Below are positions 7,792-15,903 of a DNA stretch of 20,657 nt, in pieces. Location of the stretch: the NCBI GenBank assembly GCA_041552055.1, contig JBFELO010000084.1, forward strand, positions 1 to 20,657. Reading direction: 5' to 3'. How positions within the stretch are numbered: position 1 is the first letter of the stretch; every line of letters begins with the position of its first letter. A program made the translations under genes and the position numbers. Source of the DNA: JBFELO01 sp041552055 (GTDB taxonomy: Bacteria > Acidobacteriota > Thermoanaerobaculia > Thermoanaerobaculales > Sulfomarinibacteraceae). The notes under the pieces were generated by a model. That model was given only the letters and a program-made list of their open reading frames with translations. It made no database searches and had not been told where the DNA came from.

Positions 7792-7797
7792 TACATT
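7792..7797 (+). promoter_or_regulatory. Possible -10 hexamer TACATT for the beta-helix gene
   Basis: TACATT lies 41 bases before the ATG at 7833, inside ACACGACCTACATTGT (7784-7799). That 16-mer recurs with one change at 3017-3032. Similar TACANT hexamers lie 43-44 bases before the starts at 8913 and 17727. No convincing -35 is visible, so this is weak evidence. Confidence 0.3.
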
Positions 7798-7832
7798 GTC
7801 CCGAGGTCATCATCACAACTGGGAGGCGGAAG

Positions 7833-8792
7833 ATGCGACCAGCTATCTACGTGTTGCTCGGAGTTCTGTTGGTGCCGACCGTGGGTCTGGTGGGGGACAT
7901 CGTGACCGACGGTCAGTTCAAGTCGACGCGGACGACCGGGGCGGGACCGCCCATCGAGGTCGTGTCCGAGGCCATGGTGGCCAACCTCAATGCGGACATG
8001 GTGGACGGCGTCGAGGGCACGGACCTGTACACCCAGGCCGAGGTGGATGCCCTTGTGAACGCGGCCGGCGGCGGGCGGATCGAGATCGGGGTGCCCACAT
8101 CGTTTCCGATTACTATCGACGAACCCGGAAGTTATGTGCTCACCGCCGATCTGGAAGTGACCGCAGCCGGTGTGAACGCCATACAAATATGGGCGGACAA
8201 CGTGACACTGGATCTCGCCGGACACGTGATTCGGAGCACCGTGCCGACGAGCTCCAAAGGCATCCACTCATACGGCAACTCGAATATCAGAGTCCGGAAC
8301 GGCATCGTTGAGGGGTTCAGCAAAGGTGTGGCGGTCGCGAACTACCCCTCTTCGACTGCCTACGGCGGCAACATCATCGAGAACGTAACTGCAACCGGCA
8401 ACAGCGGTGAAGGCATCTACGCGTGGATGGCCGTCGTCGAGAACTGCAATGCGTACGACAACGAAGCCACCGGAATCGCAGTCCGTCATGGAAGTGTTGT
8501 CCGAGGCTCGTGCGCGAACGACAATGGAGGCACTGGCATTGCTCTTTGGGCGAGCTCGGCCATCGACTGCATGTCTTATGGCAACGCGGGGAGCGGCATC
8601 GTGACCCTTGCCGATGGCGGTATGGGGAGCCTGATTTCCGGCCGCAACGTGTCGGTGAATGGGGAGTACGGGATCCTCATGGTGGCGAACGACCACAACA
8701 ATGTGTTGAACTGCGTGGGCTACGGTAACACCGCCGGCAACATCGTCAACTGCGGCAACGGCAACGGCTGCCACCACAACTACCTGCCCTGA
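7833..8792 (+). CDS. Secreted right-handed beta-helix protein with stalk-like N-terminus
   Basis: This 319-residue exported protein starts at ATG 7833 behind GGGAGGCGG. An N-terminal hydrophobic segment (4-20) is a signal peptide or anchor. Residues about 45-76 (ANLNADMVDGVEG, then YTQAEVDALV) resemble the short stalk modules of phage tail fibres and bacterial surface proteins. From about 95 onward it shows parallel beta-helix periodicity: repeated turns such as VTLDLAGHVI, IRVRNGIVEGF, NVTATGNSGEGIY, NCNAYDNEATGIAV, GSCANDNGGTGIAL, DCMSYGNAGSGIV and NCVGYGNTAGNIV, with stacked Asn and Gly. This is the fold of pectate-lyase-like and NosD-like proteins. No lyase catalytic site can be identified, so it may be a carbohydrate-binding or structural surface protein. 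It stops about 120 bp before the M1 peptidase gene on the same strand. Confidence 0.85.
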   Translation: MRPAIYVLLGVLLVPTVGLVGDIVTDGQFKSTRTTGAGPPIEVVSEAMVANLNADMVDGVEGTDLYTQAEVDALVNAAGGGRIEIGVPTSFPITIDEPGSYVLTADLEVTAAGVNAIQIWADNVTLDLAGHVIRSTVPTSSKGIHSYGNSNIRVRNGIVEGFSKGVAVANYPSSTAYGGNIIENVTATGNSGEGIYAWMAVVENCNAYDNEATGIAVRHGSVVRGSCANDNGGTGIALWASSAIDCMSYGNAGSGIVTLADGGMGSLISGRNVSVNGEYGILMVANDHNNVLNCVGYGNTAGNIVNCGNGNGCHHNYLP

Positions 8793-8869
8793 GCGGGCCT
8801 GTCGGGAGAGCGATGTCTTGCCGCTCGAGCGATGAGAGAACCGGGTGACGCTGCAGCCGTGACATGCGC

Positions 8870-8875
8870 TACAGT
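8870..8875 (+). promoter_or_regulatory. Possible -10 hexamer TACAGT for the M1 lipoprotein gene
   Basis: TACAGT lies 43 bases before the GTG at 8913. The best -35 candidate is TGACGC at 8846-8851 with an 18-base spacer, a poor match. The hexamer is part of the TACANT pattern seen upstream of other plus-strand genes here. Confidence 0.25.
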
Positions 8876-8912
8876 CGATGTCGTTGAAGCGAACCGAGGG
8901 AGGATGCGCCCC

Positions 8913-10616
8913 GTGAACAGCCGATGTGTGCTTCTCGCCGCCGTGATTCTCTCCGCCTGCGGAGCATCGCCCCCGCCCGAGTCCGAGCAGGCCCTCGACA
9001 GCGGGGCTCCGCTGCTCCCGGAGCAGGCGGCATTCGACGTCCTCCACTACGACATCGCGCTGGAGGTCGACCCGGACGAGCGCTCCATCGAGGGCGAGGT
9101 CACGGTGCGTGCCGAGGCGGTGACCGATCTCGACCTGCTGGTGCTGGACCTCGATCCCAGGTACGAGGTGACCGCGGTGCGCGACGCGGCTGGCGGTGAG
9201 CTGGAGTTCGAGTGGCGGGGCGCACAGCTGTGGATTCAGTTGGGAGGGACCGTGCGCACCGGCGACGAGGTGGCGGCGACCGTGGCCTACCGTGGACAGC
9301 CGCGCGAGGCGCCCCTGCCGCCGTGGGATGGCGGCTTCACCTGGGAGACGACGCCGGAGGGCGAGCCGTGGGTGGGCGTGTCGTGCCAGATGCACGGTGC
9401 CGACGTCTGGTGGCCCTGCAAGGACCACCCGTCGGACGAGCCCGACCACGGAGTGGACCTCCGGTTCACCGTGCCCGAACCTCTCGAGTGCGTATCCAAC
9501 GGCCGGTTGATCGGCGTCAGCGATGCCGGCGACGGACGGAGGACCTTCCACTGGCAGGTGTCGACCCCGATCAACAACTACGACGTGACGCTGAACATCG
9601 CACCCTTCGTCAAGGTGGAGCGAGCCTACACCAGCGTCACCGGGGAGGAGATGCCCATCGCGTGGTGGGCGCTGCCGGGTGGGGTGGAACGAGCCGAGCG
9701 GTTGCTCGACGAGTACGTTGACTTCGTGCGGTTCCTCGAGGAGGAGCTCGGGCCGTACCCGTTCCGCGCCGACAAGTGCGGCGTGGTGGACACTCCGTAC
9801 CTGGCCATGGAGCACCAGACCGTGATCGCGTACGGCGGTGAGGACGATCAGTCACGGTTCGACTTTCACTGGATCCTGTTCCACGAGCTCGTCCACGAGT
9901 GGTGGGGCAACCTCGTCAGCGCCTCGGACTGGCGCGACTTCTGGCTGCACGAGGGCTTCGACGGGTACATGGAGGCACGCTACGTGGAGGCTCGACAGGG
10001 TCGCGATGCCTATCACCGGTATCTGGACGAGTTCTACAAGCCGACGCTCCTCAACCGGGCACCGGTGGCACCGTTCGAGACCCGGACGATGGGACAGATC
10101 TTTGCCACCCTCGACACCGACCCGCCGAGCCGCGATGCCGACGCCTACTTCAAGGGTGCCCTCGTGCTCCACACCCTCAGGCATCTCATCGGCGACGAGA
10201 CCTTTGCCACCGCTCTTCGGCGCTGGGCCTACCCGGACCCGGCCTCAGAGGCTGTCACCGACGGCCGCCAGTGCCGGTTCGCGTCCACCGAGGAGTTCCA
10301 GGCGTTGGTCGAGCGTCTGTCCGGCCAAGACCTGGACTGGTTCTTTCACGTCTACCTCCGCCAACCCGAGCTGCCCGTTCTCGTGACCGAGGTGCGCGAG
10401 GGCGAGCTGCACCTGGAGTGGCACGTCGCCGGAGAGCTCGAATTCCCGATGCCGGTGGAGGTCGAAACCGGCGGCGAACGCGTTCGGGTGGAGATGCCGG
10501 TCGGTCGCGGGTCGCTTTCATGGGTCGGAGACGACGAACCGGTGCTGGATCCCGACGGCTGGATCCTGCGCGACCTAGAGGAAGCGGAAGACCCCTCCCA
10601 GAATCTTGCCTCGTAG
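8913..10616 (+). CDS. M1-family zinc metallopeptidase lipoprotein
   Basis: This 567-residue gluzincin is expected to trim N-terminal residues from peptides outside the cytoplasm. The lipoprotein signal peptide ends in LSAC (Cys about 16). An N-terminal beta domain (about 40-240) follows, then the catalytic domain with HELVH (324-328), and the third zinc ligand Glu347 in WLHEGF exactly 18 residues on, as in canonical M1 enzymes. The exopeptidase motif, GxMEN in classical members, here reads AMEHQT (298-303), a variant seen in bacterial M1 relatives. At 567 residues it lacks the long C-terminal helical domain of the ~870-residue aminopeptidase N type, and is nearer the size of leukotriene-A4-hydrolase-like enzymes. 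GTG 8913 is preferred because GGAGG lies 9 bases upstream; ATG 8904 abuts the purine run and would add three residues. It converges on the permease-M1 gene. Confidence 0.92.
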   Translation: MNSRCVLLAAVILSACGASPPPESEQALDSGAPLLPEQAAFDVLHYDIALEVDPDERSIEGEVTVRAEAVTDLDLLVLDLDPRYEVTAVRDAAGGELEFEWRGAQLWIQLGGTVRTGDEVAATVAYRGQPREAPLPPWDGGFTWETTPEGEPWVGVSCQMHGADVWWPCKDHPSDEPDHGVDLRFTVPEPLECVSNGRLIGVSDAGDGRRTFHWQVSTPINNYDVTLNIAPFVKVERAYTSVTGEEMPIAWWALPGGVERAERLLDEYVDFVRFLEEELGPYPFRADKCGVVDTPYLAMEHQTVIAYGGEDDQSRFDFHWILFHELVHEWWGNLVSASDWRDFWLHEGFDGYMEARYVEARQGRDAYHRYLDEFYKPTLLNRAPVAPFETRTMGQIFATLDTDPPSRDADAYFKGALVLHTLRHLIGDETFATALRRWAYPDPASEAVTDGRQCRFASTEEFQALVERLSGQDLDWFFHVYLRQPELPVLVTEVREGELHLEWHVAGELEFPMPVEVETGGERVRVEMPVGRGSLSWVGDDEPVLDPDGWILRDLEEAEDPSQNLAS

Positions 10617-10619
10617 CTT

Positions 10620-10686
10620 CGGGGAGCGCCCAGGGGAGAGGACACCTGTGGTGTCAGGCAGTCGACGCGAATAGCAGACCGACAAC
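10620..10686 (+). repeat. Interspersed repeat, long 67-bp form, copy 3
   Basis: This 67-bp unit aligns without gaps to 10893-10959, with about 50 of 67 bases identical by eye, including CAGTCGACGCGAA in the right half. It starts four bases after the M1 lipoprotein stop codon. Confidence 0.65.
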
Positions 10687-10725
10687 AGCGCATCGCGCGG
10701 GCGTGCCATCCTCTCGCCTTCTGCG

Positions 10726-10809
10726 GGGTGCCGTCTTTGACAATGTTGGGGGCACCGCCAGCGGTGTGGGAAGGCCCGTTGGGTCCCAACATTGTCTAAG
10801 GGGGCACCC
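10726..10809. repeat. 84-bp palindromic element
   Basis: GGGTGCC, six bases, then GACAATGTTGGG (10739-10750) pairs perfectly with CCCAACATTGTC (10785-10796), six bases, then GGCACCC. The 12-bp inner arms are perfect, and the 7-bp outer arms are perfect across symmetric 6-base bulges. The 34-base centre is GC-rich. It looks like a small non-coding mobile or REP-like element, or a bidirectional terminator between convergent genes. Confidence 0.65.
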
Positions 10810-10810
10810 T

Positions 10811-10844
10811 CGGGGAGCGCGCCGGGGAGAGGGCGCGTCGAAGG
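10811..10844 (+). repeat. Interspersed 34-bp repeat, copy 4
   Basis: Begins CGGGGAGCGC and contains GGGGAGAGGGCGCGTCG, ending GAAGG. The preceding GGGGGCACCC is also shared with the copy at 10893, though here it coincides with the palindrome's right end. Confidence 0.65.
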
Positions 10845-10892
10845 TACTCTGGTCTCTCCGATCGAGAAGCTCAGGCCCACCGGGGGCACCCA

Positions 10893-10959
10893 CGGGGAGC
10901 GCGATGGGGAAAGGGCGCGTCGAGTCTCAGCCAGTCGACGCGAACGGCAGGCCGATGAC
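10893..10959 (+). repeat. Interspersed repeat, long 67-bp form, copy 5
   Basis: Partner of 10620-10686 (same length, about 75% identical). Its left flank (from GAGAAGCTCAGGCCCAC near 10864) additionally matches the flank of the copy at 7387. Confidence 0.65.
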
Positions 10960-11103
10960 GACGACGATAACGCGAAGTACGAGGCTGAGGCAAAGACGAA
11001 GACAAAGAGCGTCCGGCCGCGTGGAATCTGGCATCTGGGATCCGGGCGGGTGGCGGCCACCGCAAGCCCCCAAGGCCTCCAGCCCTCAGGCCCTCACCGT
11101 CAC

Positions 11104-14100
11104 CTACCCCTTCCGCACCGCCATCACGTTGTCGTCCGAGTCGCGGTCGACGAGCTTGTTGTACGGATCAATGCCGGCGCGGTCGGGCACGGCCTCCACG
11201 GCGATCTCGATGGTGGTCACCGGGCCGGTGATGTGCCGCTTCTCCAGGTACAGAACGGAATCGTCAGCGCCGAAGACACCGACATCGACCCAGTCGTCGA
11301 GCGGGATCTCGGTCTCCACGCCGGCGCCGTCGGAGCGCACCTTGTGGGCCTCGACGTCGAGACGCACCATGTACCGCCCGTCCTCGAGCGGTGTCCAGGT
11401 GGCTCCCTGCACCCGGTTGGAGAACAGGGTGATCGTGTCGAGCATGTCCTCGAACAGCGGCTCCGAGCCGTCGGGGGCCTCGTCAGCAAGCACGGCCCGC
11501 AGCTCAAGGGAAGTGGTGTAGGGCGGGTCCTGGAATCCCACCTCGCGGACGTAGCGGGCGAGGGCGCGGTTGACGAAGTCCTCGCCGAGGTAGTCGCGCA
11601 GGGCGTACATCACCACGCTGCCCTTGCGGTAGTAGATGTAGGGCTGTTGCTCCACCAGCAGCAGCGGCTTCTCCTCCTGGACGTCGCGGCCCCTGCCGGC
11701 GAGGTAGCGGTCGAGCTCGTACTTGAGGAACCGGCGCATGGTGTCGCGGCCGTACTCCTGCTCCATCACCATGAGCGCGGTGTACTGGGACAGCGACTCG
11801 GTGATCATGTTGGCGCCCTGGACGTCCGCACCCAACACCTGGTGGGCCCACCACTGGTGGGCGACCTCGTGGGCGGTCACGTAGAACACCGTGTCGATGT
11901 CGTCCTCGTCCTCGATCCGCGCGATGAATCCGATCGCCTCGGAGTAGGGGATGGTGTTCGGCAGCGACATCGCAAAGGTCCGGTAGCGAGGAAATTCGAG
12001 GATGCGCACTTGGCGAAACTGGAACGGCCCGAACTGCGAGGTGCAGTACTCCAGGCTCTTCTTCACGCTGTGGATCATGCGCTCGACGTTGTCGTCGTGC
12101 GGGGCGTGGTAGTACACCTCGATGGCGATGTCCCGCCAGCGGTCGCGCCGCACCTCCCAGTCGCCCGACAGAAAGCCGTACACGTTGCGGATCGGCGTGT
12201 CCATGTCGTAGCTGAAGTACCGGCGGCCGTCCTCGACCCACTCCCGCTGCAGATACCCGGGGGCGATCGCGACCTGGTCCGGAGTGGTGCTGACGGTGGT
12301 AGAGAATTCGACCAGGTCGGCGTCGGCGCCGAGCTCGTTGTTGCGGAGAGCGTGGAGATCGTCCACCGCCGCATAGCGACGCTCCGGCGTCAGATCGTGC
12401 TTGCGCCGGGTGTTGCGATCCTCCAGCTCGATCTGTTTGTTGTAGCCGATCGTGGGAAGGTAGTCCTCGCTGGTGAAGAAAGTGCCGTTGGCCGCCACCA
12501 GGTCGTTGGGATCGTTGTTGACGAACCCGGTGTTCGAGACCTCGAGATCGAAGCGCATCTCGACGGTCTCGTCGGGTTTGAGAGGCCGCTCGAGACGGCA
12601 GATGCGGTAGCCCAGACGGCGGTCGTCGAGTGTCACCGCGTGGGGCGGGAGCTCGATCTCGTTGATGGTGACCTCGGGCGACACGCTCAGGTGGATCTCC
12701 GTGATCCGCTCGCCCGTCGTGTTGTGCAGCGCGTACTTTCCGCGAATCTCGATCCTCCGTTCGGTGGGGAAGATGTCCACATCGGTGCGCACGGCGGTGA
12801 TTCTCGGGAACGGCAGGTCCATGTGCGTGCGGTACTCACTCTCGTACTCGGCACGCCGTCGGTCGCGCTCGTCGTCGGGCAGGTACTCGTTGAGGATGTT
12901 GGTGTTGTAGAAGATGAAGGCACCGGTGCCGACGAACCCCACCAGACCGACGACCAGGGCGATACGCGCCGGGGCGGTCAACCGCTGCCGCGCCAGCCGC
13001 CAACGGAAGCGCCACGCGGTCTCGGACCCGCGCACCCAGAACAGAGCGCCGATCGCGAGCAACACCACGCTGAGGAAGACCCAGTACAGTGTGAACCACA
13101 AATAGGGCTCGAGGTAGTGGCCCCAACCGTTCATGTCCGAGTACACCAATCTCGGCAGGAACGGGAACCGGTACAGATTGTGCTCCATGTGGAGCGCCGA
13201 GTAGATGTCGTCCAGAAACAGGTAGAGGAGCATGACTACATATCCCAGGAACTTGCTCTTGGTCAGCACCTGGACGAAGACCGCGAGCACCGCGCACAGG
13301 GCATAGGGGATCACCCCCAGCATTACACCGCTGGCGTACAGCCCGGGCTCGAGCCGCGTGTAACCCGTGAACAGCTGATAGCCCATCGTGGCGAGAATGC
13401 CGACGCCGGCGAAGACCGCCACCACGACCAGCAGCGCCCACACCTTGGCGGCCATGAAGACCCAGGTCGGCGCCGGCAGCGCGTCGTGCACCTCGGCGAG
13501 CTTCACGGTGCGATCCCGCCAGATCGACTCACCGGCGTAGAAGGCCACCACCACGACCAGGATGAACAGGTAGCCACCGTTCATGGAGCTGAGCATCAGG
13601 CGGGTCACCGGCAGCGACTGCGTGCCGTTGATCATCTCCTCGAAGAATGTCGCGAAGATCACGTTGACCACGCCAAAGGCCAGCATCACGATGAACGGCC
13701 CACTCCGGAGGATCGACGCGGTCTCGAACCTGATCTGGTGGCCCAGCATTTTCACGTTGTCCGCGAGTCGAAACCCCAGTGTCGGTCGTGGCGGGCGCCG
13801 TGCCGTCGTGGGCTGGAGCGAGCCCTGGAAGCCGAGCCGACCGGTGTCGACGGGCTCGACACGACGCGCCCTCTTGGCTCGCGCCGGGTCAAACCACCAG
13901 ATGCCCAGCGCAAGGACGGCGAGCCCGATGCCCATCCACAACAACCGGTTGACGATCAACAGGGAGTCGAGCTCGGGCAGGGCGGTGTTCTGTTCGACGA
14001 TGGTCCAGTACCTGGTCTGCACTCGCAGGGTCGAGATTCCGAACGGGTCGAGGATCGCGCTGAGCGTGTGACCGGGCAGATCGCCCATCAGTGCACGCGA

Positions 14101-14673
14101 CATGCCGAACACCACCAACGTGCCCACGACACCCATGTAGGTGGCGAGCATGCTCCTGGTCACCGCGGCGAGGGTGAAGAATGCTCCCCCCATGAACACA
14201 AGGTTGGGCACCACCAGCGCCACGAAGGACCACACGTAGGGGGAGATCATGAACGGCCCCAGCCGCTCGGGATCGATCCAGGGCGCGAAGTTGCCGCACA
14301 CTGCGCCGAGGATGGGACCGACAAAGAGCAGGGCCGACACCACCATCGAGCCCAGGAATCGGCCGACGAGCAGCCGCACCTTGCCCACCGGCCGCGAGAA
14401 GAACAGCTCGTGGGTGCCGCGTTCGAAGTCTCGTTGAACCGAGCTGGCGACGAACGCCGTGATGATGAAGAGACCGATCGGAGTCATCATGCCCAGCAAC
14501 CGGACGATCACCATGGGGGCGTTGCGATGCACCTGACCGATGGCTCCACCGATCTGCACGGTGTCGCTGGAGATGGCCCCGAAAGCCAGCATGCCCATCA
14601 GTCCGCCGACGACGTACAGTAAGGGGTTTTTCAAGTGGTAGCCGATCTCGAAGCGGACGATTGGCCAGAACAT
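11104..14673 (-). CDS. ABC-2 permease fused to M1 zinc peptidase
   Basis: This 1189-residue protein joins a double ABC-2-type membrane domain to a peptidase. The first helix set spans about 15-260 and the second about 325-590, split by a cytoplasmic linker (about 262-310). A last helix (ALVVGLVGFVGTGAFIFY, about 572-589) leads to a beta-rich region (about 620-830) and the M1 domain. Zinc motif HEVAH is at 935-939 and the likely third ligand Glu959 is in ITESLSQYTALM, with 19 residues between rather than the usual 18. The classical GxMEN is replaced by a TIPYSEA segment (about 907-913). Such permease-M1 fusions are known in Bacteroidota and Acidobacteriota genomes, but their substrate is not. 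ATG 14673 is chosen over GTG 14676 because GAGGA lies 7 bases upstream. That site overlaps the ATPase stop, implying translational coupling. Confidence 0.92.
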   Translation of the reverse strand: MFWPIVRFEIGYHLKNPLLYVVGGLMGMLAFGAISSDTVQIGGAIGQVHRNAPMVIVRLLGMMTPIGLFIITAFVASSVQRDFERGTHELFFSRPVGKVRLLVGRFLGSMVVSALLFVGPILGAVCGNFAPWIDPERLGPFMISPYVWSFVALVVPNLVFMGGAFFTLAAVTRSMLATYMGVVGTLVVFGMSRALMGDLPGHTLSAILDPFGISTLRVQTRYWTIVEQNTALPELDSLLIVNRLLWMGIGLAVLALGIWWFDPARAKRARRVEPVDTGRLGFQGSLQPTTARRPPRPTLGFRLADNVKMLGHQIRFETASILRSGPFIVMLAFGVVNVIFATFFEEMINGTQSLPVTRLMLSSMNGGYLFILVVVVAFYAGESIWRDRTVKLAEVHDALPAPTWVFMAAKVWALLVVVAVFAGVGILATMGYQLFTGYTRLEPGLYASGVMLGVIPYALCAVLAVFVQVLTKSKFLGYVVMLLYLFLDDIYSALHMEHNLYRFPFLPRLVYSDMNGWGHYLEPYLWFTLYWVFLSVVLLAIGALFWVRGSETAWRFRWRLARQRLTAPARIALVVGLVGFVGTGAFIFYNTNILNEYLPDDERDRRRAEYESEYRTHMDLPFPRITAVRTDVDIFPTERRIEIRGKYALHNTTGERITEIHLSVSPEVTINEIELPPHAVTLDDRRLGYRICRLERPLKPDETVEMRFDLEVSNTGFVNNDPNDLVAANGTFFTSEDYLPTIGYNKQIELEDRNTRRKHDLTPERRYAAVDDLHALRNNELGADADLVEFSTTVSTTPDQVAIAPGYLQREWVEDGRRYFSYDMDTPIRNVYGFLSGDWEVRRDRWRDIAIEVYYHAPHDDNVERMIHSVKKSLEYCTSQFGPFQFRQVRILEFPRYRTFAMSLPNTIPYSEAIGFIARIEDEDDIDTVFYVTAHEVAHQWWAHQVLGADVQGANMITESLSQYTALMVMEQEYGRDTMRRFLKYELDRYLAGRGRDVQEEKPLLLVEQQPYIYYRKGSVVMYALRDYLGEDFVNRALARYVREVGFQDPPYTTSLELRAVLADEAPDGSEPLFEDMLDTITLFSNRVQGATWTPLEDGRYMVRLDVEAHKVRSDGAGVETEIPLDDWVDVGVFGADDSVLYLEKRHITGPVTTIEIAVEAVPDRAGIDPYNKLVDRDSDDNVMAVRKG

Positions 14674-14683
14674 CACGGCGTCC

Positions 14684-15562
<879 letters not shown>

Positions 15563-15799
15563 GGAAGGTACCTCCGGTGTCGTCTATTAAGTTACGCGGC
15601 ACGGAGTCTGTTGTTAACAGAGGTTGGAATCCGGGAACCGGGGACCGGCTTGCGGCGTCGTCCTTGCGGCTTCGCGCTCAGCACCTCGCCGGCACAGTTC
15701 GGACTACCCCGTGACGTGTCGCCCATCCTCACCCCTGACAACGGCGGCGGGTTCAAGATGGAGCCGCGATCCCACGCCCGTCCGGGATTCCCCACGATG
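15563..15799. other. Leader of the ABC operon and relic sequence
   Basis: The right-hand part upstream of the ATPase start carries the ribosome site and promoter. Beyond about 15625 lie a GGAATCCGGGAACCGGGGACC string, inversely related to one near 3229-3254, and about 150 bp of GC-rich sequence up to the MITE with no recognisable coding content. It may include the decayed 3' end of the glycosyltransferase gene. Confidence 0.4.
15589..15617 (-). promoter_or_regulatory. Putative promoter and operator-like palindrome of the ABC operon
   Basis: Read on the minus strand, TTAACA (15617-15612, five of six to the -35 consensus) is followed after exactly 17 bases by TAACTT (15594-15589, a weak -10). 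The -35 sits inside a short palindrome, TCTGTT-GTT-AACAGA on the plus strand at 15607-15621, a plausible repressor or activator site. Predicted from pattern only. Confidence 0.4.
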
Positions 15800-15903
15800 G
15801 GTGCCACGTTCACAGTTGCACCTTTGTCGGGGGACGATCCGACCGACTCGATGCCCCGATCTCGCACAGACACCGGCAATTCAACGATTGTGAACGTGGC
15901 ACC
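15800..15903. repeat. 104-bp MITE-like element with 15-bp terminal inverted repeats
   Basis: GGTGCCACGTTCACA (15800-15814) and TGTGAACGTGGCACC (15889-15903) are perfect inverted repeats enclosing 74 non-coding bases. The first 14 bases of the terminus recur at 20621-20634, so this is a family and not a chance palindrome. It lies at the 3' end of the decayed glycosyltransferase, where the hydrophobic reading frame ends. No clear target duplication could be made out. Confidence 0.75.

Larger units (their letters stand above)
7225..7832. other. Composite repeat spacer
   Basis: No gene is supported. In order on the plus strand it holds a 34-bp repeat (7387-7420), a half copy of the inverted-repeat element (7437-7477), GCTACCAGCGACCAGCGAC (about 7531-7549), GC-rich degenerate repeats built on GCCGCA (about 7565-7605), a GGACTCGGACGCGGACGCGG string (about 7648-7667), ATCTGGAATCTGGG (about 7681-7694) and finally the putative promoter of the beta-helix gene. 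The same module order occurs near 197-419 and 10620-11103. Confidence 0.5.
10617..11103. other. Convergent spacer packed with repeats
   Basis: This lies between the 3' ends of the two M1-containing genes. It holds three copies of the CGGGGAGCGC repeat (10620, 10811, 10893), a palindromic element (10726-10809), a purine-rich GACGAAGACAAAGAC-like stretch (about 10960-11010) and GAATCTGGCATCTGGGATCC (about 11026-11045). No gene and no clear U-tailed terminator is visible; the palindrome could serve as a bidirectional terminator. Confidence 0.5.

Noticed and set aside
10792..14622. A 1276-codon plus-strand open frame
   Set aside because: It is the antisense of the permease-M1 gene; the His/Val/Gly/Arg-rich product is typical of the complement of a high-GC gene, while the minus frame has clear helices and a zinc motif.
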